A stretch of DNA of 19,242 bases. Origin: Alphaproteobacteria bacterium. Lineage in GTDB: Bacteria > Pseudomonadota > Alphaproteobacteria > Rhizobiales > Xanthobacteraceae. Below, in pieces: positions 8,172 through 18,336 of this stretch (position 1 is the first letter of the stretch; every line of letters starts with the position of its first letter). The translations under genes and the position numbers were made by a program. The stretch is from assembly GCA_005883445.1 (NCBI GenBank), contig VAZL01000391.1, forward strand, positions 1 to 19,242. The letters run 5' to 3'. The notes under the pieces are model-generated. The model was not told the DNA's origin, ran no database searches, and saw only the letters and a program-made list of their open reading frames with translations.

Positions 8172-10346
8172 ATGGCCAAACGCGTCGTCGATGTCCTGGT
8201 CCCGGTCGCCCTCGACCAGACGTACTCCTATCGGGTGCCGGAAGGGCTTGAGCTCGCGCCTGGCGACCTCGTGACCGTGCCGCTGGGCGCGCGCATGGCA
8301 ACGGCGGTGACATGGGCGGAGAATCCCAAGCCCAACCCCCGGCTCGACAACCGCATGAAGGACGTCGAGGCCAAGCTCGACGTGCCGCCGCTCAAGCCGG
8401 AGCTGCGCAAGTTCATCGACTGGGTGTCGGCCTACACGCTCAGCCCCCGGGGCATGGTTCTGCGCATGGCGCTGCGCATGGGCGAGCATCTCGGCCCCGC
8501 GCGCGAACGCGTCGGCATTCGGATTGCCGGACCGCTCCCTCAGCGGATGACGGCGGCGCGCGAGCGGGTGCTCGCGCTGCTCGCCGACGGGCTTGCGCGT
8601 GGTAAGCGCGACGTCGCCGAGGCCGCCGGGGTTTCGCCGGGAGTCATCGACGCCCTGGTCGATGAAGGGACGCTCGAAAGCCTGGTCCTGCCCCCGGATC
8701 CGGTGGCGCGGCGGCCGGATCCGGATTTTTCGCCGCCCGACTTTACGCCGGCGCAACGCGAGGGGGCGGACACGCTACGCGCGACGGTGGCCGCCGGCGG
8801 CTATGGCGTCACGCTGCTCGATGGCGTCACCGGCGCGGGTAAGACCCAAGTCTATTTTGAGGCCGTCGCCGAGATCGTCCGCCGTGGAAAACAAGCGCTG
8901 GTTCTCGTCCCCGAGATCGCCTTGACCGCCCAGTTCCTCGACCGCTTTGCCGAGCGCTTCGGCGTGCGGCCGGCCGAGTGGCACTCGCAGCTGTCGCAGC
9001 GTTTGCGCGCGCGCACTTGGAATGCGGTGGCGACCGGCGAGCTGAGCGTGATCGTCGGCGCACGCTCGGCACTGTTTCTGCCCTATGCCGATCTCGGGTT
9101 GATCGTGGTCGATGAGGAGCACGATCCCGCTTACAAGCAGGAGGACGGCGCGCGCTATCACGCGCGCGACATGGCGGTGGTGCGCGCGCGGGGAGCCGAT
9201 ATCCCGATCGTGCTGGTGTCGGCGACGCCGTCGGTCGAGACCGAGGTCAACGCCCGCAGTGGCCGCTACGCCCGAGTGCATCTGCCGGAGCGCTTCGGCA
9301 GCTCGAATCTTCCCGCCATCGAGGCGATCGATCTGCGCGCCGAAGGCCCGCCGCGCGGGCGCTTCATCGCACCGCGCCTCGTCGAGGCGGTGAGGAACGC
9401 GCTCGAACGCGGCGAGCAGGCCCTCCTTTTCCTCAATCGCCGCGGCTACGCCCCGCTCACGCTCTGCCGCCAATGCGGATTTCGGCTCGCCTGTCCGAAT
9501 TGCGACGCCTGGCTGGTCGATCACAGGTTCAGGCGCCGCCTGGTCTGCCACCACTGCGGCTTCTCGATGCCGCCGCCGGCGCAATGCCCGCAATGTCAGG
9601 CGGCTGATTCATTCGTCGCCGTCGGCCCCGGCGTCGAACGGCTGGAGCAGGAGGCGGCGGAGCTGTTTCCGGAAAGCCGCATCCTGGTGCTATCGAGCGA
9701 TCTCGTCGAATCGATCGAGCGGCTGCGCCAGGAGCTCGACGACGTCGCCAAGGGGCGCTTCGATATCATCATCGGGACGCAGCTGGTCGCCAAGGGTCAC
9801 CATTTCCCCAGGCTCAACTTGGTCGGCGTGGTCGACGCCGATCTCGGCCTGGCGAACGGGGATCCGCGCGCGGCCGAGCGCACGTTTCAATTGCTGCATC
9901 AGGTCATCGGCCGTGCCGGGCGCGAGGACGGTCGCGGCATCGGATATCTGCAGACGCATCAGCCCGAGCACCCGGTGATGCGCGCGCTCGTGGCAGCCGA
10001 CCGCGACGCGTTCTACACCAGCGAGATCGAGCTGCGCGAAAAGACGCATTATCCGCCGTTCGGGCGGCTGGCGAGCCTGCTCGTCTCCGCGGGCGAGCGC
10101 ACGGCCGCCGAAGTCTTTGCGCGCCGGCTCGCCGCTTCCGCGCCGCAGGCGAAAGATGTGCGCGTGCTGGGACCAGCGGAAGCGCCGCTCGCCGTCGTCC
10201 GCGGCCGCCATCGCTTCCGGCTGCTGGTGAAATCACCTCGTCGCTTCGATCTTTCAGCCTATCTGCGGGAATGGCTCGCCGGCGCGCCCAGGCGCAAGGG
10301 CAACATCAAGCTCGAGGTCGACGTCGACCCGCAGAGTTTTCTTTAA
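8172..10346 (+). CDS. priA: Primosomal protein N' (replication restart helicase PriA)
   Basis: This superfamily 2 DNA helicase recognises abandoned replication forks and reloads the replisome. It has 724 residues. The N-terminal 3'-end-binding domain begins VVDVLVPVALDQTYSY. The helicase core has Walker A GVTGAGKT at 218-225, Walker B DEEH at 314-317 and the VSATPS motif. A zinc-binding insert carries eight cysteines (432, 435, 441, 444, 459, 462, 472, 475). Later motifs include IIGTQLVAKGHHFP and the QVIGRAGR box. It is divergent from xerC with 63 bases between, so both promoters would overlap there. The ribosome-binding site is weak, but the ATG gives the conserved N-terminus. Nothing is missing. 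Confidence 0.97.
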   Translation: MAKRVVDVLVPVALDQTYSYRVPEGLELAPGDLVTVPLGARMATAVTWAENPKPNPRLDNRMKDVEAKLDVPPLKPELRKFIDWVSAYTLSPRGMVLRMALRMGEHLGPARERVGIRIAGPLPQRMTAARERVLALLADGLARGKRDVAEAAGVSPGVIDALVDEGTLESLVLPPDPVARRPDPDFSPPDFTPAQREGADTLRATVAAGGYGVTLLDGVTGAGKTQVYFEAVAEIVRRGKQALVLVPEIALTAQFLDRFAERFGVRPAEWHSQLSQRLRARTWNAVATGELSVIVGARSALFLPYADLGLIVVDEEHDPAYKQEDGARYHARDMAVVRARGADIPIVLVSATPSVETEVNARSGRYARVHLPERFGSSNLPAIEAIDLRAEGPPRGRFIAPRLVEAVRNALERGEQALLFLNRRGYAPLTLCRQCGFRLACPNCDAWLVDHRFRRRLVCHHCGFSMPPPAQCPQCQAADSFVAVGPGVERLEQEAAELFPESRILVLSSDLVESIERLRQELDDVAKGRFDIIIGTQLVAKGHHFPRLNLVGVVDADLGLANGDPRAAERTFQLLHQVIGRAGREDGRGIGYLQTHQPEHPVMRALVAADRDAFYTSEIELREKTHYPPFGRLASLLVSAGERTAAEVFARRLAASAPQAKDVRVLGPAEAPLAVVRGRHRFRLLVKSPRRFDLSAYLREWLAGAPRRKGNIKLEVDVDPQSFL

Positions 10347-10576
10347 GCTGAGGAGTGGTGCGCACCGCGCTTGTCCAATCATGGGCGGGGGAGCCGATCC
10401 CCGCTTCAGCCGCACGCAGCCACATGCCCGGTGCCCCAATCGCGGTCTTTCGCCGCATGTCGGTCGTGATCGCGAGTCCGGCAACGGGTTGGCTGCTTGA
10501 AGCTCAGCCTGCTTGAGCGCATTCTGATGCGGCCGGACCACATCCGGAAACTACAAGCACACGGGGAGGAAAACCC

Positions 10577-11536
10577 ATGCAACGCATCGCATTTGGGGTC
10601 GTGTTGGGCGCAATGCTGGCGGCCAGCAGCACGGTCCTGGCGCAAGCTCCGAGTTGGACGCCGCCGCCTGACAACCAGCGCTGTCCCTCCAAGTGGGGCG
10701 CGGACGACGAGCGCGGCTCTGCCAACCACATGAAGCCGCAGACGGTGCTCAACGCAGTCAAGCTGATCAAGACCGGCGAGGTCATAGAACTCGGACACGT
10801 GCTCAATGCGAATATGCCGTTCTTCGGCACGCGGCGCTTCGATGTGCACGTCAAACGCACATTCATGAACGAGTTCGCCAACCGGCGCGGGAGCAACGAG
10901 GAGATCGTCATTGCCGAGATCGGGCAGGTCGGCACGCAGTTCGACGGCTTCGCCCACCAGACCCACGAGAACAGCTGGTACAATTGCTTCAAGGTCGCCG
11001 AGAACGCGACCCGTTCGGGGTTCACGAAGCTCGGAGTTCACAACGCCGGCGCGATAATCACGCGCGGCGTGCTGATCGACGTCGCCGGCTACAAGGGCGT
11101 CGAAATGCTCGGCGACACTTACGAGATCACGGTCGAGGATCTCGAGGGCGCGCTGAAGAAGCAAAACCTAACGCTGCAGCCGGGCGACGCCGTTATCATC
11201 AACACGGGCTGGGGCAAGTTGTGGGGAAAGGATAATGCCCGCTACGTCAAGTCATGTCCGGGAATTGGCGTTAAGGCTGCCCAATGGCTGATTTCCAAAG
11301 ATCCCATGCTGCTCGGCTCCGATAACTGGCCGGTCGAGGTTGCGCCCAACCCGGATCCGCAAGTTTCGTTGCCCGTACATCAAATCGCGCTGGTGGTGAA
11401 TGGCGTGCATCTACTCGAAAATCTCAAGCTCGACGAACTCGCGGCCAAGGGCGTCTACGAGTTCGCCTTCATCATGGAGCCGCTGAAAATCCAGGGCGGC
11501 ACCGGCTCGACGGTTGCGCCAGTCGCGGTGCGATAA
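10577..11536 (+). CDS. Exported cyclase-family (PF04199-like) putative metal-dependent hydrolase
   Basis: The protein has 319 residues with a Sec-type signal peptide: Arg3, a hydrophobic stretch at 4-16, and a likely cleavage after VLA (22) or AQA (24). It is therefore probably periplasmic. The body resembles the cyclase / kynurenine formamidase-like fold: a W...DERGSANHM start, a GEVIELGH strand, GTQFDG..H at 119-127, then PGDAVIINTGWG and PGIGVKAAQWL. In the classical family the metal-binding motif is HxGTHxDxPxH. Here both His of HxGTH are Gln (117 and 121), while Asp123 and His127 remain, as in a subgroup with GTQ(F/W)D. The substrate cannot be told. GGGAGGA lies just upstream of the ATG. 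The gene sits alone after priA and converges on a transporter gene, in what looks like an accessory insertion. Confidence 0.85.
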   Translation: MQRIAFGVVLGAMLAASSTVLAQAPSWTPPPDNQRCPSKWGADDERGSANHMKPQTVLNAVKLIKTGEVIELGHVLNANMPFFGTRRFDVHVKRTFMNEFANRRGSNEEIVIAEIGQVGTQFDGFAHQTHENSWYNCFKVAENATRSGFTKLGVHNAGAIITRGVLIDVAGYKGVEMLGDTYEITVEDLEGALKKQNLTLQPGDAVIINTGWGKLWGKDNARYVKSCPGIGVKAAQWLISKDPMLLGSDNWPVEVAPNPDPQVSLPVHQIALVVNGVHLLENLKLDELAAKGVYEFAFIMEPLKIQGGTGSTVAPVAVR

Positions 11537-11548
11537 TCGCGAGCGTTG

Positions 11549-11576
11549 GCGTGGGCAAGCTCCGGCGTGCCCACGC
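11549..11576. terminator. Hairpin between convergent genes, possible bidirectional terminator
   Basis: GCGTGGGCA (11549-11557) and TGCCCACGC (11568-11576) form a perfect 9-bp stem with a 10-base loop. It lies in the 61-base gap between the stops of the cyclase-family gene and the transporter gene. The position suits a shared terminator, but neither side has a T-tract. Confidence 0.4.
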
Positions 11577-11597
11577 GCATCGTGCACGAGAACTCAA

Positions 11598-12524
11598 TTA
11601 TTGTTCGATCGGAGCGGTCTCGGACGAGCGCGCATTCGGTGCAAGCAGGACGCTGGCGGCGGCGGTCAAGATCAGGGCAGAGCCGACGATGTCTGCAACC
11701 GTCAGCCGCTCGCCCAGGATCAGCACCGAGGCGACGATGCCAATGACTGGAACACTCAGCAGGCCGAGCGCGGCGGTCGTAGCCGGTAACCTCCGGACGA
11801 CCTCGAACCAAAGCACATAGGCGAAGGCGGAACCGACGAGGCCGGAAAATGCCAGCGCCCAAAGCGCGCGCGCAGGAGCGGGCCACAAATGCAGCGAGCC
11901 TTCGAAGGTGAGCGCGCCTGCGAAGGTGACCACCAGCGCGACCACAAGTTGCCACGCCGAGATTGCCATCGGATCGGCGTCGATCCGCGCCCATTTCAAA
12001 TAGACCGTACCGGCTGCCCAACTCACCGCCGTTGCGAGCGCGAGGACGAGGCCGATCAGGTCGCTCGATCCGAGCAACGGATAGATCAGCACCGTCAATC
12101 CGGCGGCGCAAAGCAAGAGCGAGATGGCACATATCACGTTCAGCCGCTCCCCAAGGATGGGATATGCGAACAGCGCCGCCCAGATCGGCATCGTGTACGC
12201 GAGAACCGCCACTCGCGACGTTGCGGTCGCAAGTTGTGCGAAAGCGGAGAAGAGCGTGAAGCAGGCAATGTTCAGGCAGCCCGCGACGACGAGGTGCACG
12301 GCCGCGACGCTGCTGTGAATTCTCATGTTACGCCGCCGCAGCAAGGCGAGCGCGAACAATACGACCGTCGCAAGCCCGGACGTGCCGACGCGCATGCTAA
12401 ACGGCGGTATGTCGTTGAGCGCGATCTTCAAGGCTGGCCAGCTCACGCCCCAGGCCAGGCTCACCGCCACCAGCATAACGCGGGCTGTCGCGTCGGCAGC
12501 TTGAGGCGGGGCGAGGCGTGGCAC
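11598..12524 (-). CDS. DMT-superfamily (EamA) transporter
   Basis: From a GTG at 12524 the protein has 308 residues. It shows about ten hydrophobic segments in two EamA repeats, the first opening with VSLAWGVSWPALKIAL and the second with GLVLALATAVSWAAGTVYLKWARI. Each repeat ends in a conserved GER segment (YPILGERL, LILGERLTVADIVGSALIL). Such inner-membrane carriers export amino acids, metabolites or drugs; the substrate is unknown. An ATG at 12476 would start directly in the first helix (292 residues) and neither candidate has a good ribosome-binding site, so the start is uncertain. It faces the cyclase-family gene on one side and diverges from the atp operon on the other. Confidence 0.88.
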   Translation of the reverse strand: MPRLAPPQAADATARVMLVAVSLAWGVSWPALKIALNDIPPFSMRVGTSGLATVVLFALALLRRRNMRIHSSVAAVHLVVAGCLNIACFTLFSAFAQLATATSRVAVLAYTMPIWAALFAYPILGERLNVICAISLLLCAAGLTVLIYPLLGSSDLIGLVLALATAVSWAAGTVYLKWARIDADPMAISAWQLVVALVVTFAGALTFEGSLHLWPAPARALWALAFSGLVGSAFAYVLWFEVVRRLPATTAALGLLSVPVIGIVASVLILGERLTVADIVGSALILTAAASVLLAPNARSSETAPIEQ

Positions 12525-12744
12525 GTGCGGGGTCCGGCAGGCCGAGGAGGAGGGAAGGCCTGTGTACCATCGGCGCTGGCCGCTCGCGCAAGGGCCTGCC
12601 GTCGGCAAAACGCGCATTCCCTGCGGGCATTTCGTCATGTTGCACCGCAGTTGGCGGTGTGTTACGGAACCGCGCGATTTTCGTGGGCTTTCGGAGCGCG
12701 CCCGCTGCTCTCCGCGAAGATGCAAAGTCCCATTGAATTTCAAG

Positions 12745-12779
12745 GGCTTGGCGCCCACCGTCCGCGACGGTGCCGAGCC
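12745..12779 (+). other. Hairpin in the atpH leader
   Basis: CACCGTC (12756-12762) pairs with GACGGTG (12766-12772) around the 3-base loop CGC. The stem extends outward through GGCTTGG (12745-12751) with CCGAGCC (12773-12779), including one G-T pair and a 4-base bulge (12752-12755). It ends 28 bases before the proposed GTG start of atpH. There is no T-tract. It could control translation or stability of the atp message. The rest of 12525-12807, between the divergent transporter gene and atpH, holds no gene I can support. Confidence 0.5.
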
Positions 12780-12807
12780 TGCGGAATTGCCGAAAGAGCA
12801 AGTCCAC

Positions 12808-13360
12808 GTGGCAGGCGAAAACGCAATCATATCCGGCATGGCCGGCCGCTACGCGACCGCGCTGTTCGAGCTCGCGCGCGAGCAGAACGCCATCGATCGG
12901 GTCAAGGTCGACCTCGACCGCTTCGATGCGCTGGTCGCCGAGGTCGCCGATCTCGCCCGCTTGCTCAGAAGCCCGGTGTTCTCCGCCGATGAGCAGACGC
13001 GCGCGCTCTCGGGCGTGCTCGACCGGGCAGGCATCGACGGGCTCGCCGCCAACGTCCTCAAACTGCTCGGAACGAACCGCCGCCTGTTCGCGGCGCTCGA
13101 CGTGGTGCGCGGCTACCGGGCGCTGGTCGCCAAGCACAAGGGGGAGGTCTCCGCCGAGGTGACGCTCGCCGAGCAGCCGAGCGAGACGCACCTTGCCGCC
13201 ATCAAGGATGCGCTCGCGGCGGCGACCAAGAAGAATGTGCAGGTGCAAGTGAAGGTCGATCCTTCGCTGATCGGCGGCCTCGTGGTCAAGGTCTTCGGCA
13301 ATCCTGAAAGAGCAGATCAAGAACTTCGGCCAGGAGGCGGAAGTTTCCGAAGTTGGCCAG

Positions 13361-13377
<17 letters not shown>
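12808..13377 (+). CDS. atpH: ATP synthase F1 subunit delta, 3' end lost
   Basis: Delta links the F1 head to the peripheral stalk of ATP synthase. The GTG at 12808 gives MAGENAIISGMAGRYATALFE, which matches the family N-terminus. GAAAGAG lies about 10 bases upstream; an ATG at 12838 is the alternative. Homology is clear through the N-terminal helical domain (RSPVFSADEQTRAL, NRRLFAALDVVRGY) and into the C-terminal domain up to GGLVVK (near 13290). There it breaks: the expected GSRM..SLRTKLN.. ending is absent. The frame instead runs through out-of-frame atpA sequence to a TGA at 13375-13377, adding about 28 unrelated residues. The product of 189 residues is near normal length only by accident. 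It is either a genuine truncation or an assembly error. The subunit identity is certain; whether it functions is not. Confidence 0.85.
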
Positions 13378-14800
<1,423 letters not shown>

Positions 14801-14924
14801 CACGCGGACTCCTAAAGAGCACGGAGGACAGACGCCAGATCATCGATAGTCGACGGTCGATACATCATTCGAACCCGTGCCGATGCGTTGTCGATCGTCC
14901 GCTCTCTGTCGTCGCACCTGACCC

Positions 14925-15800
14925 ATGCCCAGCCTCAAGGACATGCGCGTGCGCATCGCCGCCACCAAGGCGACGCAGAAGATCACCAAGGCCATGCAGA
15001 TGGTCGCGGCGTCGAAGCTGCGGCGCGCGCAGGCAGCGGCCGAAGCTGCGCGTCCCTATGCCGAGCAGATGACGAAGGTGCTCGGCAACATCGCCGCCGC
15101 GGTCGGCGACCTCGGCGCTGCCCCGCGGCTGCTGGTCGGAACCGGCAGCGAACGCGTGCACCTGCTGTTGGTGTGCACCGCCGAGCGCGGCCTGTGCGGC
15201 CCGTTCAACTCGGCGATCGTACGGCTCGCGCGTGAGCGGGCGAATGCATTGATGGCCGAGGGCAAAGAGGTCAAGTTCTTCTGCGTGGGGCGCAAGGGTT
15301 ACGAGCAGCTTCGCCGGCTGTACGAGAAACAGATCATCGAACACATCGAGTTGCGCGCGGTTCGCACGCTTGCGTTCGAGCACGCCGAAAACATCGGCGA
15401 AAAAATTGTGCGGCTCTACGAGCAGGGTGCATTCGATGTCTGCACCCTGTTCTTTTCGCGATTCAAATCGGTTATTGCGCAAATTCCCACGGCGCAACAG
15501 ATCATTCCGCCCGTGTTCGAGGGCGACGCCGGCAACAATAACGGCGTAGTCTACGAGTACGAACCCGATGAGGACGAAATCCTCGTCGAGCTCCTGCCGC
15601 GCAACATCTCCGTACAGATTTTCCGCGCGCTGCTGGAGAATGCGGCTTCCTTCTATGGCGCGCAGATGAGTGCGATGGACAACGCCACGCGCAACGCGGG
15701 GGAGATGATCCGCAAGCAGACGCTGACCTACAACCGCACCCGCCAGGCGATGATCACCAAGGAGCTGATCGAGATCATTTCGGGCGCCGAGGCGGTGTGA
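14925..15800 (+). CDS. atpG: ATP synthase F1 subunit gamma
   Basis: Gamma is the central rotating shaft that couples proton flow to the catalytic beta subunits. It has 291 residues, full length for Hyphomicrobiales. The N-terminal helix MPSLKDMRVRIAATKATQKI and the C-terminal helix (SAMDNATRNAGEMI, NRTRQAMITKELIEIISGAEA) form the coiled-coil shaft. The middle Rossmann-like domain contains CTAERGLCGPFNS. A group-typical insert occurs near 200-216 (GDAGNNNG, then YEYEPDEDEIL). It begins 124 bases after atpA with a weak ribosome-binding site, but the ATG fits the family exactly. atpD follows after 45 bases. Confidence 0.97.
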   Translation: MPSLKDMRVRIAATKATQKITKAMQMVAASKLRRAQAAAEAARPYAEQMTKVLGNIAAAVGDLGAAPRLLVGTGSERVHLLLVCTAERGLCGPFNSAIVRLARERANALMAEGKEVKFFCVGRKGYEQLRRLYEKQIIEHIELRAVRTLAFEHAENIGEKIVRLYEQGAFDVCTLFFSRFKSVIAQIPTAQQIIPPVFEGDAGNNNGVVYEYEPDEDEILVELLPRNISVQIFRALLENAASFYGAQMSAMDNATRNAGEMIRKQTLTYNRTRQAMITKELIEIISGAEAV

Positions 15801-15845
15801 GCGGGCGCGAGAACCGATAAGTCGATGCGATAACAAGGACCATCC

Positions 15846-17282
<1,437 letters not shown>

Positions 17283-17326
17283 CGTCAAAACTCATGGGCG
17301 TGGCTGCGGCCTTGATCCGGCAATCA

Positions 17327-17347
17327 ATCAAGCTTCGAAGCATTGAT
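17327..17347 (+). other. Small hairpin between atpD and atpC
   Basis: ATCAAGCT (17327-17334) pairs with AGC-A-TTGAT (17339-17347, one bulged A) around a TCGA loop. It sits in the 118-base atpD-atpC gap, with no T-tract. It may adjust the relative level of epsilon or be incidental. Confidence 0.35.
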
Positions 17348-17400
17348 GGTGCGGCGGCTCAAACCCGCGGGTGACGAGCGAGAAAAAACGGAAGCTCAGC

Positions 17401-17799
17401 ATGGCCACCTTTCACTTCGATCTCGTCTCGCCGGAGAAGGTTTTGTTCTCCGGCGAGGTCAGCCAGGTCGACGTGCCGGGCTCGGAAGGCGACTTCGGCG
17501 TGCTGGCGGGGCATGCACCGCTCGTGACCACGTTGCGGCCGGGAGTTCTGGCCATCTATAGCGAACGCGAGGCGCAGCGGATCGTGGTCGACGGCGGTTT
17601 CGCCGAGGTCGGTCCTGCCGGCCTGACCGTGCTCGCCAACCTCGCCGTGCCGGTGGACGAGTTCGATGTCGCGGCGCTCGCTGGCATGATCAAGGACACC
17701 GAGGAAGACGTGGCCGACGAGAAGGACGGCTGGAATCGCGACAAGCTCGCCCAGAAGCTCGATCGCTTGAAGGCGTTGCAGGCCGCGCTCGGGCACTAA
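17401..17799 (+). CDS. atpC: ATP synthase F1 subunit epsilon
   Basis: Epsilon is the small rotor subunit that regulates ATP hydrolysis. From the ATG at 17401 it has 132 residues and starts MATFHFDLVSPEKVLFSGEV, the usual alphaproteobacterial N-terminus. GGAAG stands a few bases upstream. A longer frame from a GTG at 17371 adds ten Lys-rich residues and is unlikely. The N-terminal beta-sandwich contains VDVPGSEGDFGVLAGHAPLV, and the C-terminal helical hairpin ends KLDRLKALQAALGH. It is the last gene of the atp operon. Its TAA overlaps the stop of the opposing rppH frame, and no terminator is seen after it. Confidence 0.95.
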   Translation: MATFHFDLVSPEKVLFSGEVSQVDVPGSEGDFGVLAGHAPLVTTLRPGVLAIYSEREAQRIVVDGGFAEVGPAGLTVLANLAVPVDEFDVAALAGMIKDTEEDVADEKDGWNRDKLAQKLDRLKALQAALGH

Positions 17800-18257
17800 T
17801 ACCAATCCTCAGATTGAGTGACCTGCGGCTGCCCAATCGCGGCGGGCGATGGACATGATTTTCCAAATTCCGGGTCGTGTCCGCCGGCGGGGTGCGCGAT
17901 GTCGATTTCGCTGTCCTTTCCGGTGAAGCGCAACGCATACCACTTTTGACACTGCCCACGGTATTTGCCGTTCCAGGCTTGGGCGACGAGCTCGCGCGGA
18001 ATGTCGTAGCAGAGCTCTTCCTCGATTTCGCCGAGCTTCTCGACCGAGCGGATATTGGTTTCCTCATAGAGCTCGCGTAGCGCCGCCGGCCACGGGTCCT
18101 CGCCGCGATCGATGCCGCCTTGCGGCAGTTGCCACGCGTGAGTGGCATCGACGTGCTCGGGACCGTCGATGCGGCGGCCGATGAAGATGCGCCCCTTGCG
18201 GTTGAATACGGCCATCCCAACGCAAGGCCGATAGGGCAACGATTTGAAACGGGGCAT
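17796..18257 (-). CDS. rppH: RNA pyrophosphohydrolase RppH (Nudix), C-terminus replaced
   Basis: RppH removes pyrophosphate from the 5' triphosphate of mRNA and so opens it to decay. The ATG at 18257 (MPRFKSLPYRPCVGMAVFN) has GGAG upstream; a TTG at 18281 is less likely. The Nudix box runs from Gly47 to Ile69 (GGIDRGE, then REL.EETNI). Typical RppH segments surround it: GPEHVDATHAWQLPQGG, YRGQCQKWYALRFTG and PAGGHDPEF. After Phe131 the family normally continues with a WRWEP....PFKR..Y segment of roughly 35-40 residues. Here there are 22 unrelated residues ending in a TAG that overlaps the atpC stop. The catalytic box is intact but the fold lacks its last part, so the gene may be inactive or the junction artificial. 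Confidence 0.85.
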   Translation of the reverse strand: MPRFKSLPYRPCVGMAVFNRKGRIFIGRRIDGPEHVDATHAWQLPQGGIDRGEDPWPAALRELYEETNIRSVEKLGEIEEELCYDIPRELVAQAWNGKYRGQCQKWYALRFTGKDSEIDIAHPAGGHDPEFGKSCPSPAAIGQPQVTQSEDWY

Positions 18258-18279
18258 GCTCTCGGCTCCGGTATTGGCC

Positions 18280-18312
18280 AAGAAAGCATCGGGGCGGCCG
18301 CAGGCCGCCCCG
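18280..18312 (-). terminator. Intrinsic terminator after ctpA
   Basis: Read on the minus strand, a perfect 10-bp stem (CGGGGCGGCC with GGCCGCCCCG, 18290-18312) has a 3-base loop and is followed by a T-rich run (GCTTTCTT). It starts 24 bases after the ctpA stop. It separates ctpA from rppH, so rppH would need its own promoter or read-through. Confidence 0.8.
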
Positions 18313-18336
18313 GACTCGGCGTCGGATCGCGCCGTG

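Noticed and set aside
10347..10576. Gap between priA and the cyclase-family gene as a possible small RNA or promoter region
   Set aside because: Only short stems are seen (GGTGCGCACC near 10357, GCGGGG/CCCCGC at 10385-10404), with no T-tract and no convincing -35/-10 pair.
11889..12992. Plus-strand open frame of 367 codons over the transporter gene
   Set aside because: It is antisense to a clear ten-helix transporter, and its composition is typical of a shadow frame.
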